Assembly (NCBI RefSeq): GCF_020707265.1
Contig: NZ_JAJFEQ010000007.1
Location: 336,328 to 400,327, forward strand
Reading direction: 5' to 3'
DNA from: Massilia sp. IC2-477
GTDB taxonomy: Bacteria > Pseudomonadota > Gammaproteobacteria > Burkholderiales > Burkholderiaceae_D
DNA length: 64,000 nt
The notes under the pieces were generated by a model that worked only from the letters and a program-made list of their open reading frames with translations, was not told the DNA's origin and searched no databases. Numbering within the stretch: the first letter of the stretch is position 1; each line of letters opens with the position of its first letter. Positions 52,089 through 60,594 of the stretch are shown piece by piece. Made by a program: the position numbers and the translations under genes.

Positions 52089-52736
52089 ATGAATACCACT
52101 GCCCCCGTCCGCATCGACATCTGGAGCGATTACGTTTGCCCGTTCTGCTACCTCGAGCTGCCGCCCATCCAGCGCCTGCAGCAGGAGCATGCCGGGCAGG
52201 TCGAGGTGGTCTGGCGCGCCTTCGAACTGCGTCCCGACCCCAAGCCGACGCTCGACCCGGATGGCGAATACCTGCACACCACCTGGAACCGCTCGGTGTA
52301 TCCGATGGCGGCCGAGCGCGGTATGACGCTGAAGCTGCCACCGGTGCAGCCGCGCAGCCGCCTGGCCTTCGAGGCCGTCGCCCACGCGCGCGAACTCGGG
52401 CGTTTTGACGCCATGCACGCAGCCCTGTTCCGCGCCTTCTTCGTGGATGGGCGCGACATCGGAAATCCGGACGTGCTGGCCGAAATCGGCGTTGAGATCG
52501 GGCTCGAACGGCAGGGCCTGGTCGAAGCACTCGCGAGCGGGCGCCATACCGCGGCCGTGCACGAGGACCAGCAGCTGGCCTATTCACTGGGTGTGGCCGG
52601 GGTGCCGATCATGGTGTTCCGCCCGGCAGGCGCCGGCTGGGAACGGGCCTTCGGGGTGCGCGGCGCCGTGCCTTACGAGACGATGGCGTCCGCGCTCAGG
52701 CAGGCGCTGGACGAAGCGGCCCGCCAGGCAACCTAG
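52089..52736 (+). CDS. DsbA-family oxidoreductase, FrnE-like
   Basis: A 215-residue thioredoxin-fold protein with the active site CPFC in DIWSDYVCPFCYLEL, an inserted helical domain, and the cis-Pro loop GVAGVPIMVF. It has no signal peptide, so it belongs to the cytoplasmic FrnE/2-hydroxychromene-2-carboxylate-isomerase-like group, not periplasmic DsbA. It could act in cytoplasmic thiol exchange under stress. It follows the CYTH-CHAD gene by 56 nt on the same strand. Confidence 0.92.
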   Translation: MNTTAPVRIDIWSDYVCPFCYLELPPIQRLQQEHAGQVEVVWRAFELRPDPKPTLDPDGEYLHTTWNRSVYPMAAERGMTLKLPPVQPRSRLAFEAVAHARELGRFDAMHAALFRAFFVDGRDIGNPDVLAEIGVEIGLERQGLVEALASGRHTAAVHEDQQLAYSLGVAGVPIMVFRPAGAGWERAFGVRGAVPYETMASALRQALDEAARQAT

Positions 52737-52742
52737 AACGTC

Positions 52743-53024
52743 TCAGTGCCGGGACTTCAACTCGTCAAAGCTCACTACGTCACCGTTGTCCAAGGTCCAT
52801 CGCAGGCTCTCCACTGGTACCCCGACGCTTTGGCTTGCGTAGATGAGGGTGCCGATCCCTTTGAAGTGCTCAGTCGGTTTCGATCCGATGACTAGCACGA
52901 AGTTCGGATCTTGTTCCAGGGCCAGCTCCAAAGCATTGGCGATCTCATCCTTCCCGACAAGCGTGCGCCCGTCGAACAGAATGGTTTCGTCACCCAGGAT
53001 CACTGCCGTCAATTGATTGTTCAT
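52743..53024 (-). CDS. Small unknown protein, possibly ExbD-like soluble domain
   Basis: A 93-residue protein without signal peptide or membrane helix. The segment NFVLVIGSKPTEHFKGIGTLIYASQSVGVP has the strand-helix layout of the C-terminal periplasmic domain of ExbD/TolR, where a displayed value strand is followed by a helix with a conserved Gly. Here there is no membrane anchor and no ExbB partner, so the match may be only a shared fold. GC content is visibly lower than the flanking genes. It converges with the DsbA-like gene, ending 6 nt from it. Confidence 0.7.
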   Translation of the reverse strand: MNNQLTAVILGDETILFDGRTLVGKDEIANALELALEQDPNFVLVIGSKPTEHFKGIGTLIYASQSVGVPVESLRWTLDNGDVVSFDELKSRH

Positions 53025-53089
53025 AGTCTTCGCATCTTAATGTGAAACAGACTGCGCCGCACAGACCTTGAGCGGGTCTGAGCTCAGAC

Positions 53090-53119
53090 TTACCCTTCCT
53101 TCAATTTCCTGTATACAAT
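53090..53119 (+). promoter_or_regulatory. Candidate promoter for the gene at 53171
   Basis: TTACCC (53090-53095) and TACAAT (53114-53119) are 18 nt apart and lie about 50 nt before the start codon. The -10 is good; the -35 matches at three positions only. Confidence 0.35.
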
Positions 53120-53170
53120 ATTCTGATGCGAGGCCGGTATGCCTCCACAATCAGTCAGGGAGATAAAGGG

Positions 53171-53782
53171 ATGCACGAACAACTCGCGGACCTGCCGGCC
53201 CACACGCCCGGTTTCAAGGACACGCTCCGGGCTGCCGTCCAGAAGCGCAACGGGCAGCTGGCCGAGTACTTCGACCACTGGTCCGCCGCCGGGGCCGCCG
53301 CCAACGCGATCCGGCAGCTGACTGGGACGTCGGAGACCGGTATCGGCCCCGCGCTTGCCACCCTGGCCGGCATCGAGGCCTGCCTGGACCGGGTGCACGG
53401 CTGCTACACGGAACTGGGCTGGATCCCCCGCCACAACGGCGACTTCGACGGCGACAGCTTCCTGCGCATGGTCCTCGAGCGCAACATCGCCAACAGCAAG
53501 ATCCGCGCGCTGGGCGAGCTCCCGGAAGAATTTCACGACGAGTTCCGCCACCTGTTCGATGGCGGCAGCTCTGCCCTTCGCAACTCGGACAGCATCCGCG
53601 AGGAGCTCGACGCCCTGCGCGCCGACCTGGACGCCCTGCTCGGGCGCGCGGACGACTTTTCGCTGTTCATGGACACCCCGCCGCAAGAGGCCTCGCCGCG
53701 CCTGCAGGCCCTGCGCGCCGATCTCGACATGCTGTGGGAAGGCTTCCGCGCCGCCGCAGGGGCCGCCGCCCGCCAGTTCTGA
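53171..53782 (+). CDS. Unknown helical protein
   Basis: A 203-residue, acidic, mostly helical protein with no signal peptide or membrane segment. Visible features are an N-terminal AEYFDHWSAAGAAANAIRQL helix, a GWIPRHNGDFDGDSFLRMVLERN segment, and a C-terminal repeated heptad-like pattern (SIREELDALRADLDALL ... RLQALRADLDMLWEGF), in which LRADLD occurs twice. I recognise no family. ATG 53171 is preferred because AAAGGG lies in front. It converges with the tungstate transporter ATPase gene, with one base between the two stops. Confidence 0.75.
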   Translation: MHEQLADLPAHTPGFKDTLRAAVQKRNGQLAEYFDHWSAAGAAANAIRQLTGTSETGIGPALATLAGIEACLDRVHGCYTELGWIPRHNGDFDGDSFLRMVLERNIANSKIRALGELPEEFHDEFRHLFDGGSSALRNSDSIREELDALRADLDALLGRADDFSLFMDTPPQEASPRLQALRADLDMLWEGFRAAAGAAARQF

Positions 53783-53783
53783 A

Positions 53784-54437
53784 TCAGCGAAGCTCGAGCC
53801 GCCCGTCGCGCAGCTTGAGGCGCTGGATGCCGGGCAGGCCGATCAGGTCGCGGTCGTGGCAGGCCATCACCACGCTGCCGCCGCGATCGAGCAAGGTGGG
53901 AATCAGGGCAATCACCTGTTCGCGCGCCGGTCCATCCAGGTTGGCGGTCGGCTCGTCCAGCAGCAGCAGGCGCGGTTGCAGCACGCGGGCGCGCGCCAGC
54001 GCCACGCGCTGCTTCTCGCCGCCCGACAGGCGAGACGGATCGGTATCGCGCAGGTGCGCCACGCCGGCCCATTCCATGGCTTCCTCGACCACCGGCGCAA
54101 CCGCGCGCCGGTTCTCGCCGCGCGCCAGCAGGCCATAGGCGATGTTGTGGGCGACGCTGGTCGAGAACAGGATCGGGTGCTGGTGCACGAAGCCGATGGC
54201 GCGCCGCAGCGCCTGGGGATACGGGTACAGCGGCACGCCGCGCCCCTCGAACTCCACGGTGCAGGCCTCGCAGCGTTCCAGGCCCGCCAGCATGCGCAGC
54301 AGGGTCGACTTCCCTGCCCCGTTCACGCCGGTCAGCACATAGGCGCTGGCCGCAGCGATATCGAGCCGCTCGATCTCGAACAGCAGGCGCTCGCCGTGGC
54401 GCTTGCGCATCCCCTGCACGCTGAGCAAGGGCTTCAC
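53784..54437 (-). CDS. tupC: ABC transporter ATP-binding protein, tungstate/molybdate type
   Basis: A 217-residue ATPase with Walker A GVNGAGKST, signature LSGGEKQR and Walker B LLLLDEPTANLD. It starts at a GTG that overlaps the permease stop (GTGA), so the pair is coupled. The TupC-like identity rests on the TupB-like permease and the setting behind a molybdenum/tungsten enzyme operon; sequence alone would allow a molybdate or other oxyanion importer. It is shorter than ModC and lacks the C-terminal molybdate-binding domain, which fits TupC. Confidence 0.85.
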   Translation of the reverse strand: MKPLLSVQGMRKRHGERLLFEIERLDIAAASAYVLTGVNGAGKSTLLRMLAGLERCEACTVEFEGRGVPLYPYPQALRRAIGFVHQHPILFSTSVAHNIAYGLLARGENRRAVAPVVEEAMEWAGVAHLRDTDPSRLSGGEKQRVALARARVLQPRLLLLDEPTANLDGPAREQVIALIPTLLDRGGSVVMACHDRDLIGLPGIQRLKLRDGRLELR

Positions 54438-55135
54438 CAGCGGCCTCCCGCCGTGTGGGCTTCGCCCTGCAGCAGCACCAGCGCGCCATTCATCAGGAGC
54501 GCCAGCGACACCAGCACGATGCCCAGCGCGATTCCCTGCGCGAACTCGCCCTTGCTGGTCTCCAGCGCGATGGCGGTGGTGATGGTGCGGGTCTGTCCTT
54601 CGATGTTCCCGCCCACCATCAGCGCGCAGCCGACTTCCGAGATCACCCGGCCGAAGCCGCTGATCACGGCCGCCATCACGCCGTAACGCGCCTCGTGCAG
54701 GACGGTCCACATCACGCGCCAGCGCGAGGCGCCCAGCGATACGGCGGTCTCGGCGTAGCGCGGGTCGGCCGCCTGCACCGCAGCCAGCGTAAAGGCGAGC
54801 AGCACCGGCAGCCCGATCACCATCTGGCCCAGGATCACGCCCTGCTGCGAGAACAGCCATTCGAGTTCGCCCAGCGGACCGCGGCGCGACAGCAGCAGGT
54901 AGAGCAGCAGGCCGATCAGGACTGTCGGCAGCGACAGCGCCGCCTGGGCCAGCCAGATGGCCAGGCGCCGTCCCGGGAAGCGGTGCATGGCGATGGCGTA
55001 GCCGAGCAGGATCGCGGGCGGGGCCGCCAGCAGCAGGCCGAGCACGCTGGTCTTGAGCGAGACCCAGACGATGTGCCACAAGGCCGCGTCGCCGGAAAAC
55101 AGCAGCGCGAATGCGTGCGCGGTGGCGTCCAGCAC
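54434..55135 (-). CDS. tupB: ABC transporter permease, tungstate/molybdate type
   Basis: A 233-residue permease with five or six helices and the EAA loop SLGASRWRVMWTVLHEARYGVMAAVISGFGRVISEVG. The GGNIEGQTRTITTAI segment after it is typical of TupB/WtpB-like permeases. It starts at a GTG one base after the fdhD stop and overlaps the ATPase gene by 4 nt. The solute-binding protein (TupA) is missing from this operon and must lie elsewhere or have been lost. Delivering tungstate or molybdate to the upstream formate dehydrogenase is the natural role. Confidence 0.88.
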   Translation of the reverse strand: MLDATAHAFALLFSGDAALWHIVWVSLKTSVLGLLLAAPPAILLGYAIAMHRFPGRRLAIWLAQAALSLPTVLIGLLLYLLLSRRGPLGELEWLFSQQGVILGQMVIGLPVLLAFTLAAVQAADPRYAETAVSLGASRWRVMWTVLHEARYGVMAAVISGFGRVISEVGCALMVGGNIEGQTRTITTAIALETSKGEFAQGIALGIVLVSLALLMNGALVLLQGEAHTAGGRW

Positions 55136-55136
55136 G

Positions 55137-56006
55137 TCAGGCCATCCGTGGGGCGTTCAATGGTTCCAGCAGGTCGGGCTCGAACACCAGCCGCTCGTGC
55201 CCGGCCAGCAGCAGGAAGTGCTTGCCCGAGCAGCGCGCCAGCAGCGACATGCCGACTTTTTCCGCCACCATGTGGCCCATCTGGGTGGTGCCGGAGCGCG
55301 ACAGCAGGAAGGGAATGCCCATCTGCGCGCCCTTGATCACCATCTCCGAGGTCAGGCGCCCGGTGGTGTAGAACACCTTGTCGCCGCCCTCCAGGCCATC
55401 GAGCCACATCAGGCCGGCAATGGCGTCCACCGCGTTGTGGCGGCCGACGTCTTCCACGAAATACAGCAGCTCGCCCTCGTGCGAGAACAGCGCGCAGCCG
55501 TGCACCGAGCCGGCCTGCTTGTACACCGACTGCTGGGTGCGAATCAGCTCGACGATGCGGTACACGACCGACTGCGGCAGGCGCGCATCCTTGGGCAGCA
55601 CGATCTGATCCACCTCGTCCATCAGGCCGCCGAACACCGAGCCCTGGCCGCAGCCGGTGGTCACGACCTTCTTCGCGGTGCGCTCCTCGACATCTAGAAT
55701 GCCGTGGCGGGTGACGACCGCCACCGCGTCGACCGCCCAGTCGACCTGGATCGAGACGATGTCCTCGATCGAGCGCACCAGGCGCTGGTTGCGCAGGTAA
55801 CCCAGGGTCAGGGCCTCGGGCGCACCGCCCAGGGTCATCAGGGTGACGATCTCGCGCTTGTCGACGTAGACCGTGAGCGGGCGCTCGGCGGGGATCGCGA
55901 TGGTGGACGCGCGGCCGCGCTCGTCCAGCGCACCCACCTCGTGCGTGAGGGGCGCGCGCGCATCAGAAAGCGCCGGACGGTAGCGTGGCAGGTCGGGACA
56001 GTTCAT
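55137..56006 (-). CDS. fdhD: Formate dehydrogenase sulfurtransferase FdhD
   Basis: A 289-residue protein that passes sulfur to the molybdenum/tungsten cofactor before insertion into formate dehydrogenase (called FdsC in Fds operons). Conserved blocks are TLGGAPEALTLGYL, EDVGRHNAVDAI and FYTTGRLTSEMVIKGAQ. The cysteine loop reads TGCGQGSVFG, so only one Cys is present where E. coli FdhD has CxxC; this single-Cys form occurs in relatives. The ATG overlaps the fdsA stop as ATGA. Confidence 0.95.
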   Translation of the reverse strand: MNCPDLPRYRPALSDARAPLTHEVGALDERGRASTIAIPAERPLTVYVDKREIVTLMTLGGAPEALTLGYLRNQRLVRSIEDIVSIQVDWAVDAVAVVTRHGILDVEERTAKKVVTTGCGQGSVFGGLMDEVDQIVLPKDARLPQSVVYRIVELIRTQQSVYKQAGSVHGCALFSHEGELLYFVEDVGRHNAVDAIAGLMWLDGLEGGDKVFYTTGRLTSEMVIKGAQMGIPFLLSRSGTTQMGHMVAEKVGMSLLARCSGKHFLLLAGHERLVFEPDLLEPLNAPRMA

Positions 56007-58804
56007 GTTGCCGATTGTGCCATGCCTTTCAGGATTTGGCCGCCACCGTAGCTGCCCTGTGCGGCCACCTCGCCGCCCGGGCTCACCTTGATCGCGCAAT
56101 ACTTGAACTCCGGGATCTTGCCGAAGGGGTCGAGCGCCGCATTCGTCAGGCGGTTGATCGCCGCCTCGTAATAACAGAAGGGCACGAAGATCGCCCCCAC
56201 CGGCGAGCTGTCGTCGGCGCGTGCGTACAGCACCACTTCGCCGCGGCGCGAGCTGATCGTGATGGCCTCGCCCGGCTTCACGCCCAGGCGCTCGAGGTCG
56301 AGCGGGTGCACCAGGGCCACCGGATCGGGCTCGATCGCATCCAGCACGGCGGCGCGCCGGGTCATGCTGCCGGTATGCCAGTGCTCGAGCTGGCGGCCGG
56401 TGATCAGGACCATGGGATAGTCGGCATCGGGGCGTTCGGCAGCCGGAATGATGTCGGCCGGGACGAAGCGCGCCCTGCCCCCTTCGCGCGGGAACAGTTC
56501 GGTGAACACCACCGGCTGGCCGGTGTCGCCTTCGTTCATGCAGGGGTAGACCACGGCGCCGTTGCGCTCCAGCCGCTCCCAGGTGATGCCGCCGATGCTG
56601 GGCATCATGTGGCGCATCTCGTCGAACACCTCGGCCACGCTGCCGTAGTGCCAGTCCAGGCCGAGGCGCTGGGCCATCTGCTGGATGATCCACAAGTCCT
56701 GCTTCGCTTCGCCCGGCGGGTCGATCGCCTGGCGGCCCAGCTGCACCAGGCGGTCGGTGTTGGTGAAGGTGCCGGTCTTCTCCGGGAAGCTCGATGCCGG
56801 CAGAATCACGTCGGCCAGGTAGGCGGTCTCAGTCAGGAAGATATCCTGCACCACCAGGTGCTCCAGTGCGGCCAGCGCGGCGCGCGCATGGTTGGCGTCG
56901 GGGTCGGACATGGCCGGGTTCTCGCCCATGATGTACATGCCCCGCACCTGGCCGGCGTCGATCGCGTCCATGATTTCGACCACGGTCAGGCCCGGCTTCG
57001 GGTCCAGGGTCGCGCCCCAGGCCTTTTCGAAGCGCGCGCGCGCGGCCGGATTGTCGACGCGCTGGTAGTCCGGCAGCATCATCGGGATCAGGCCGGCGTC
57101 CGACGCGCCCTGCACATTGTTCTGGCCGCGCAGCGGATGCAGGCCGGTGCCGGGGCGGCCGATCTGGCCCGTCATCAGGGACAGCGCGATCAGGCAGCGC
57201 GCATTGTCGGTTCCGTGCACGTGCTGCGACACGCCCATGCCCCACAGGATCATCGATCCTTTCGAGGTGGCATACAGGCGCGCCACGTAACGGATCGTCT
57301 CGGCGTCGATGCCGCAGATCGGCGCCATCGCTTCCGGGCTGTACTCGGCCACGTTGGCCTGCAGCTCGGCATAGCCGATGGTGCGGCTGGCGATGAAGTC
57401 ACGGTCGACCAGGCCCTCGGTGACGATCACGTGCATCATCGCGTTGAGCAGGGCCACGTCGGTGTCGGGCTTGAACTGCAGGTAGCGGTGCGCGTGGCGC
57501 GCCAGGTCGGAGCGGCGCGGATCGAGCACGACCAGCCTGGTGCCCGTCTTCACCGCGTTCTTGATCCAGGTGGCGGCCACCGGGTGGTTCACGGTCGGGT
57601 TGGCGCCGATGACGATCACCACGTCGGCCCGGGTCACGTCCATCACCGGATTCGAAACCGCGCCCGAACCGATGCCTTCCAGCAGGGCCGAGACCGAGGA
57701 GGCGTGGCACAGGCGCGTGCAATGGTCGACGTTATTGGTGCCGAAGCCGGTGCGCACCAGCTTCTGGAACAGGTAGGCTTCCTCGTTGCTGCCCTTGGCC
57801 GAGCCGAAGCCGGCCAGCGCCGCGCCGCCGTGCTGGGCGCGGATCTGCGCCAGCCGGCCGCCAGCAAGGGCCAGGGCCTCTTCCCAGCTGGCCTCGCGGA
57901 ACACTTCATGCACCCGGTCGGGGTCCATCGTGAAGTCGCCGCTCTTGGGCACGCCCTCACGGCGGATCAGCGGCCTGGTGAGGCGGTGCGGATGATGCGC
58001 ATAATCGAGGCCGTAGCGGCCTTTCACGCACAGGCGGCCCAGGTTGGCCGGCCCCTGCCGCCCCTCGACGTAGAGGATCTTGTTGTCCTTGACCTTGTAG
58101 GTCAGCTGGCAGCCGACGCCGCAATACGGGCAGACCGAGTCGACCTGCTTGTCGGGGATGTCCAGTGCCACTTCGCGCGCCGGCATCAGGGCGCCGGTCG
58201 GGCAGGCCTGCACACACTCACCGCAGGCCACGCAGGTGGAGTTCCCCATCGGGTCGTCCTGGTCGAACACGATCTTGGTGTCCTGGCCGCGGAAGGCCAG
58301 GCCGATCACGTCGTTGACCTGCTCGTCGCGGCAGGCGCGCACGCAGCGCGTGCACTGGATGCAGGCGTCCAGGTTGACGGTGATCGCGGCGTGGCTGCGG
58401 TCCGCGGCGGGCTGGCGCCGGGTCGGCACGAAGCGCGGCTTGCCGACGCCGAGCTTTTCCGCCCACAGGTCGACTTCGTTCCTGCGGGTGTACTCCGCCT
58501 CGGGCATGTCGGCCTGGAGCAGTTCCAGCACCATCTTCTGCGCCGCCAGGGCACGCGGGCTGTCGGTCGTGACCTTCATGCCGGCGGAGGGATGACGGCA
58601 GCAGGACGGCGCCAGCACGCGCTCACCGTCGATTTCGACCATGCAGGAGCGGCAGTTGCCGACTGCGTCCATGCCTTCCTTGTAGCACAGGCGCGGCACC
58701 TCGATGCCTTCGCGCGCGGCGACCTCGATCAGGGTCTCGTGCGGCAGCGCCTGGACGCTGCGGCCGTTGAGTTCAATGGTGACGGTTGGGGTGGGCGCGT
58801 TCAT
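56003..58804 (-). CDS. fdsA: NAD-dependent formate dehydrogenase, catalytic alpha subunit
   Basis: A 933-residue cytoplasmic subunit that oxidises formate to CO2 (or the reverse) at a bis-molybdopterin Mo or W centre. Domains in order: [2Fe-2S] (residues ~1-80, CYKEGMDAVGNCRSC), His/Cys [4Fe-4S] region, two ferredoxin clusters (CIQCTRCVRAC, CVACGECVQACP), an N-terminal catalytic-domain cluster (CPYCGVGC), then the catalytic domains. The metal-ligand residue is Cys366 followed by His367 (RLCHASS), so it is not a selenoenzyme. Both ends overlap neighbours as ATGA, showing strict coupling with fdsGB and fdhD. Confidence 0.96.
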   Translation of the reverse strand: MNAPTPTVTIELNGRSVQALPHETLIEVAAREGIEVPRLCYKEGMDAVGNCRSCMVEIDGERVLAPSCCRHPSAGMKVTTDSPRALAAQKMVLELLQADMPEAEYTRRNEVDLWAEKLGVGKPRFVPTRRQPAADRSHAAITVNLDACIQCTRCVRACRDEQVNDVIGLAFRGQDTKIVFDQDDPMGNSTCVACGECVQACPTGALMPAREVALDIPDKQVDSVCPYCGVGCQLTYKVKDNKILYVEGRQGPANLGRLCVKGRYGLDYAHHPHRLTRPLIRREGVPKSGDFTMDPDRVHEVFREASWEEALALAGGRLAQIRAQHGGAALAGFGSAKGSNEEAYLFQKLVRTGFGTNNVDHCTRLCHASSVSALLEGIGSGAVSNPVMDVTRADVVIVIGANPTVNHPVAATWIKNAVKTGTRLVVLDPRRSDLARHAHRYLQFKPDTDVALLNAMMHVIVTEGLVDRDFIASRTIGYAELQANVAEYSPEAMAPICGIDAETIRYVARLYATSKGSMILWGMGVSQHVHGTDNARCLIALSLMTGQIGRPGTGLHPLRGQNNVQGASDAGLIPMMLPDYQRVDNPAARARFEKAWGATLDPKPGLTVVEIMDAIDAGQVRGMYIMGENPAMSDPDANHARAALAALEHLVVQDIFLTETAYLADVILPASSFPEKTGTFTNTDRLVQLGRQAIDPPGEAKQDLWIIQQMAQRLGLDWHYGSVAEVFDEMRHMMPSIGGITWERLERNGAVVYPCMNEGDTGQPVVFTELFPREGGRARFVPADIIPAAERPDADYPMVLITGRQLEHWHTGSMTRRAAVLDAIEPDPVALVHPLDLERLGVKPGEAITISSRRGEVVLYARADDSSPVGAIFVPFCYYEAAINRLTNAALDPFGKIPEFKYCAIKVSPGGEVAAQGSYGGGQILKGMAQSAT

Positions 58805-60504
58805 GATTGGCTCAGCTCGTGCGGGAAGTATTTGATGACGCAATCGAAGGGGTTCGGCGCCGCCTGGCCCAGGCCGCAGATCGAGGCGTCGCGCATCACC
58901 TGCGACAGCTCGCCCAAGAGGCCCGTGTCCCACTGCGGCTGCTTGATCAGGTCGAGCGCCTTGGCGGTGCCGTTGCGGCAGGGCGTGCACTGGCCGCAGG
59001 ATTCGTCCTTGAAGAAGGCGAGGGTATTGCGCGCGGCCGCGACGGCGCTGTCCTGGTGCGACAGCACCACCACCGCGGCCGAGCCGATGAAGCAGCCGTA
59101 GGGCTGCAGGGTGTCGAAATCGAGCGGGATGTCGCCCAGCAAAGCAGGCAGGATGCCGCCCGAGGCGCCGCCCGGCAGATAGGCGTAGAAACGGTGACCG
59201 TCCTGCATGCCGCCGCAATATTCCTCGATGAGTTCCGTGATCGTGATGCCGGCTGGCGCCAGCTTCACGCCCGGCTCGCGCACCCGGCCCGAGACCGAGA
59301 ACGAACGCAGGCCGCGCCGGCCCTTGCGCCCATGCCCCGCGAACCAGTCGGCGCCGCGTTCGAGGATCTCGCGCACCCAATGGAGCGATTCGAAATTGTG
59401 TTCCAGCGTCGGACGGCCGAACAGGCCGACCTGGGCCACATAGGGCGGACGCAGGCGCGGCATGCCGCGCTTGCCTTCGATCGATTCGATCATCGCGGAC
59501 TCTTCGCCGCAGATATAGGCGCCGGCGCCGCGGCGCAGGATAATCGGCGGCATGCCCTGCACCGGAGGGTCGGCGCGCAGCTTGTCCAGCTCGGCCTCCA
59601 GCATGGCGCGGCAGCCGTGGTATTCGTCGCGCAGGTAGATGTAGATGGCTTCGATGCCGACCGCCCAGGCGGCGATCAGGGCGCCTTCCAGGAAGCGGTG
59701 CGGGTCGCGTTCGAGGTAGACGCGGTCCTTGAAGGTGCCCGGCTCCCCTTCGTCGATGTTGATGGCCATCAGGCGCGGCCCCTGCTCGGCGCGCACGATG
59801 CGCCATTTGCGCCCGAGCGGGAAGCCGGCGCCGCCCAGGCCGCGCAGGCCCGAGGCTTCCAGCGTCCCGATCACCTGTTCGACCTCGTGCTCGCCGGCCA
59901 CGCAGGCTTGCAGGAGCGCGTAGCCTCCGGCCGCGCGGTAAGCCGCGTAATCGGCGTAGTCGCCGACGGGCTCGAACGTCTCGCCGGCGCTGACCTTGGC
60001 CAGCACCTTCTCGGCACTGGCCTGGGGCACGGCGCGCTGGCCCACCACCGCTACCGGCGCCTGCTCGCAGCGGCCGACGCAGGGCGCTTCGAGCACCCGC
60101 ACTTCGCGCCCCAGCAATGCCGGCAGCCTGCCCAGCAGGTCGCGCGCACCGGCCATTTCGCAGGACAGGCCGGCGCAGACGCGCACCGTCAGCGCCGCCG
60201 GCGCTTCCTCGTCCTCCTTCACCAGGTCGAAATGGTGGTAGAAGCTGGCGACCTCGTAGACCTCGGCCTGGGCCAGGCGCATCTCCTGCGCCAGCGCCGC
60301 CAGGTGGCGGCTGGCCAGGCAGCCGAAACGGTCCTGGATCTTGTGCAGGTGCTCGATGAGCAGGTCGCGCTGGCGCGACGCTTCGCCCAGCAGGGCCTGG
60401 ACCTCGGCCAGCGCCTGCGGGTCGACGCGGCGGCCCTTGGGCGCTTCGCGCTTGCGCTGGCGGCTGGCACCGGCGACGGCGATGGGAATGATGGGATGGT
60501 TCAT
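58801..60504 (-). CDS. fdsB: Formate dehydrogenase diaphorase subunit, FdsG-FdsB fusion
   Basis: A 567-residue subunit that takes electrons from FdsA and reduces NAD+. Residues ~25-165 form a NuoE/FdsG-type domain with [2Fe-2S] ligands (CAGLSC and CVGRC). Residues ~200-560 form a NuoF/FdsB domain with the FMN/NAD loops (GLRGLGGAGFPLGRKW, INIDEGEPGTFKDR, GAYICGEESAM) and a [4Fe-4S] site (SCGQCTPCRNG). In Cupriavidus and Rhodobacter these are two genes. The stop overlaps the fdsA start as ATGA. ATG 60504 is used; further in-frame upstream sequence is not protein-like. Confidence 0.93.
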   Translation of the reverse strand: MNHPIIPIAVAGASRQRKREAPKGRRVDPQALAEVQALLGEASRQRDLLIEHLHKIQDRFGCLASRHLAALAQEMRLAQAEVYEVASFYHHFDLVKEDEEAPAALTVRVCAGLSCEMAGARDLLGRLPALLGREVRVLEAPCVGRCEQAPVAVVGQRAVPQASAEKVLAKVSAGETFEPVGDYADYAAYRAAGGYALLQACVAGEHEVEQVIGTLEASGLRGLGGAGFPLGRKWRIVRAEQGPRLMAINIDEGEPGTFKDRVYLERDPHRFLEGALIAAWAVGIEAIYIYLRDEYHGCRAMLEAELDKLRADPPVQGMPPIILRRGAGAYICGEESAMIESIEGKRGMPRLRPPYVAQVGLFGRPTLEHNFESLHWVREILERGADWFAGHGRKGRRGLRSFSVSGRVREPGVKLAPAGITITELIEEYCGGMQDGHRFYAYLPGGASGGILPALLGDIPLDFDTLQPYGCFIGSAAVVVLSHQDSAVAAARNTLAFFKDESCGQCTPCRNGTAKALDLIKQPQWDTGLLGELSQVMRDASICGLGQAAPNPFDCVIKYFPHELSQS

Positions 60505-60594
60505 GATGGCGATGGTCCGTGATGAAACGAGGTGCGGATATTCACATGATAGTGGAACGCGCGGCCGGCTCAAGCGGCCGCGCGCCGGGGCGGC

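Noticed and set aside
55985..59101. 1038-codon plus-strand frame across fdsA
   Set aside because: Antisense to fdsA, whose cofactor motifs are all intact; the frame has no recognisable motif.
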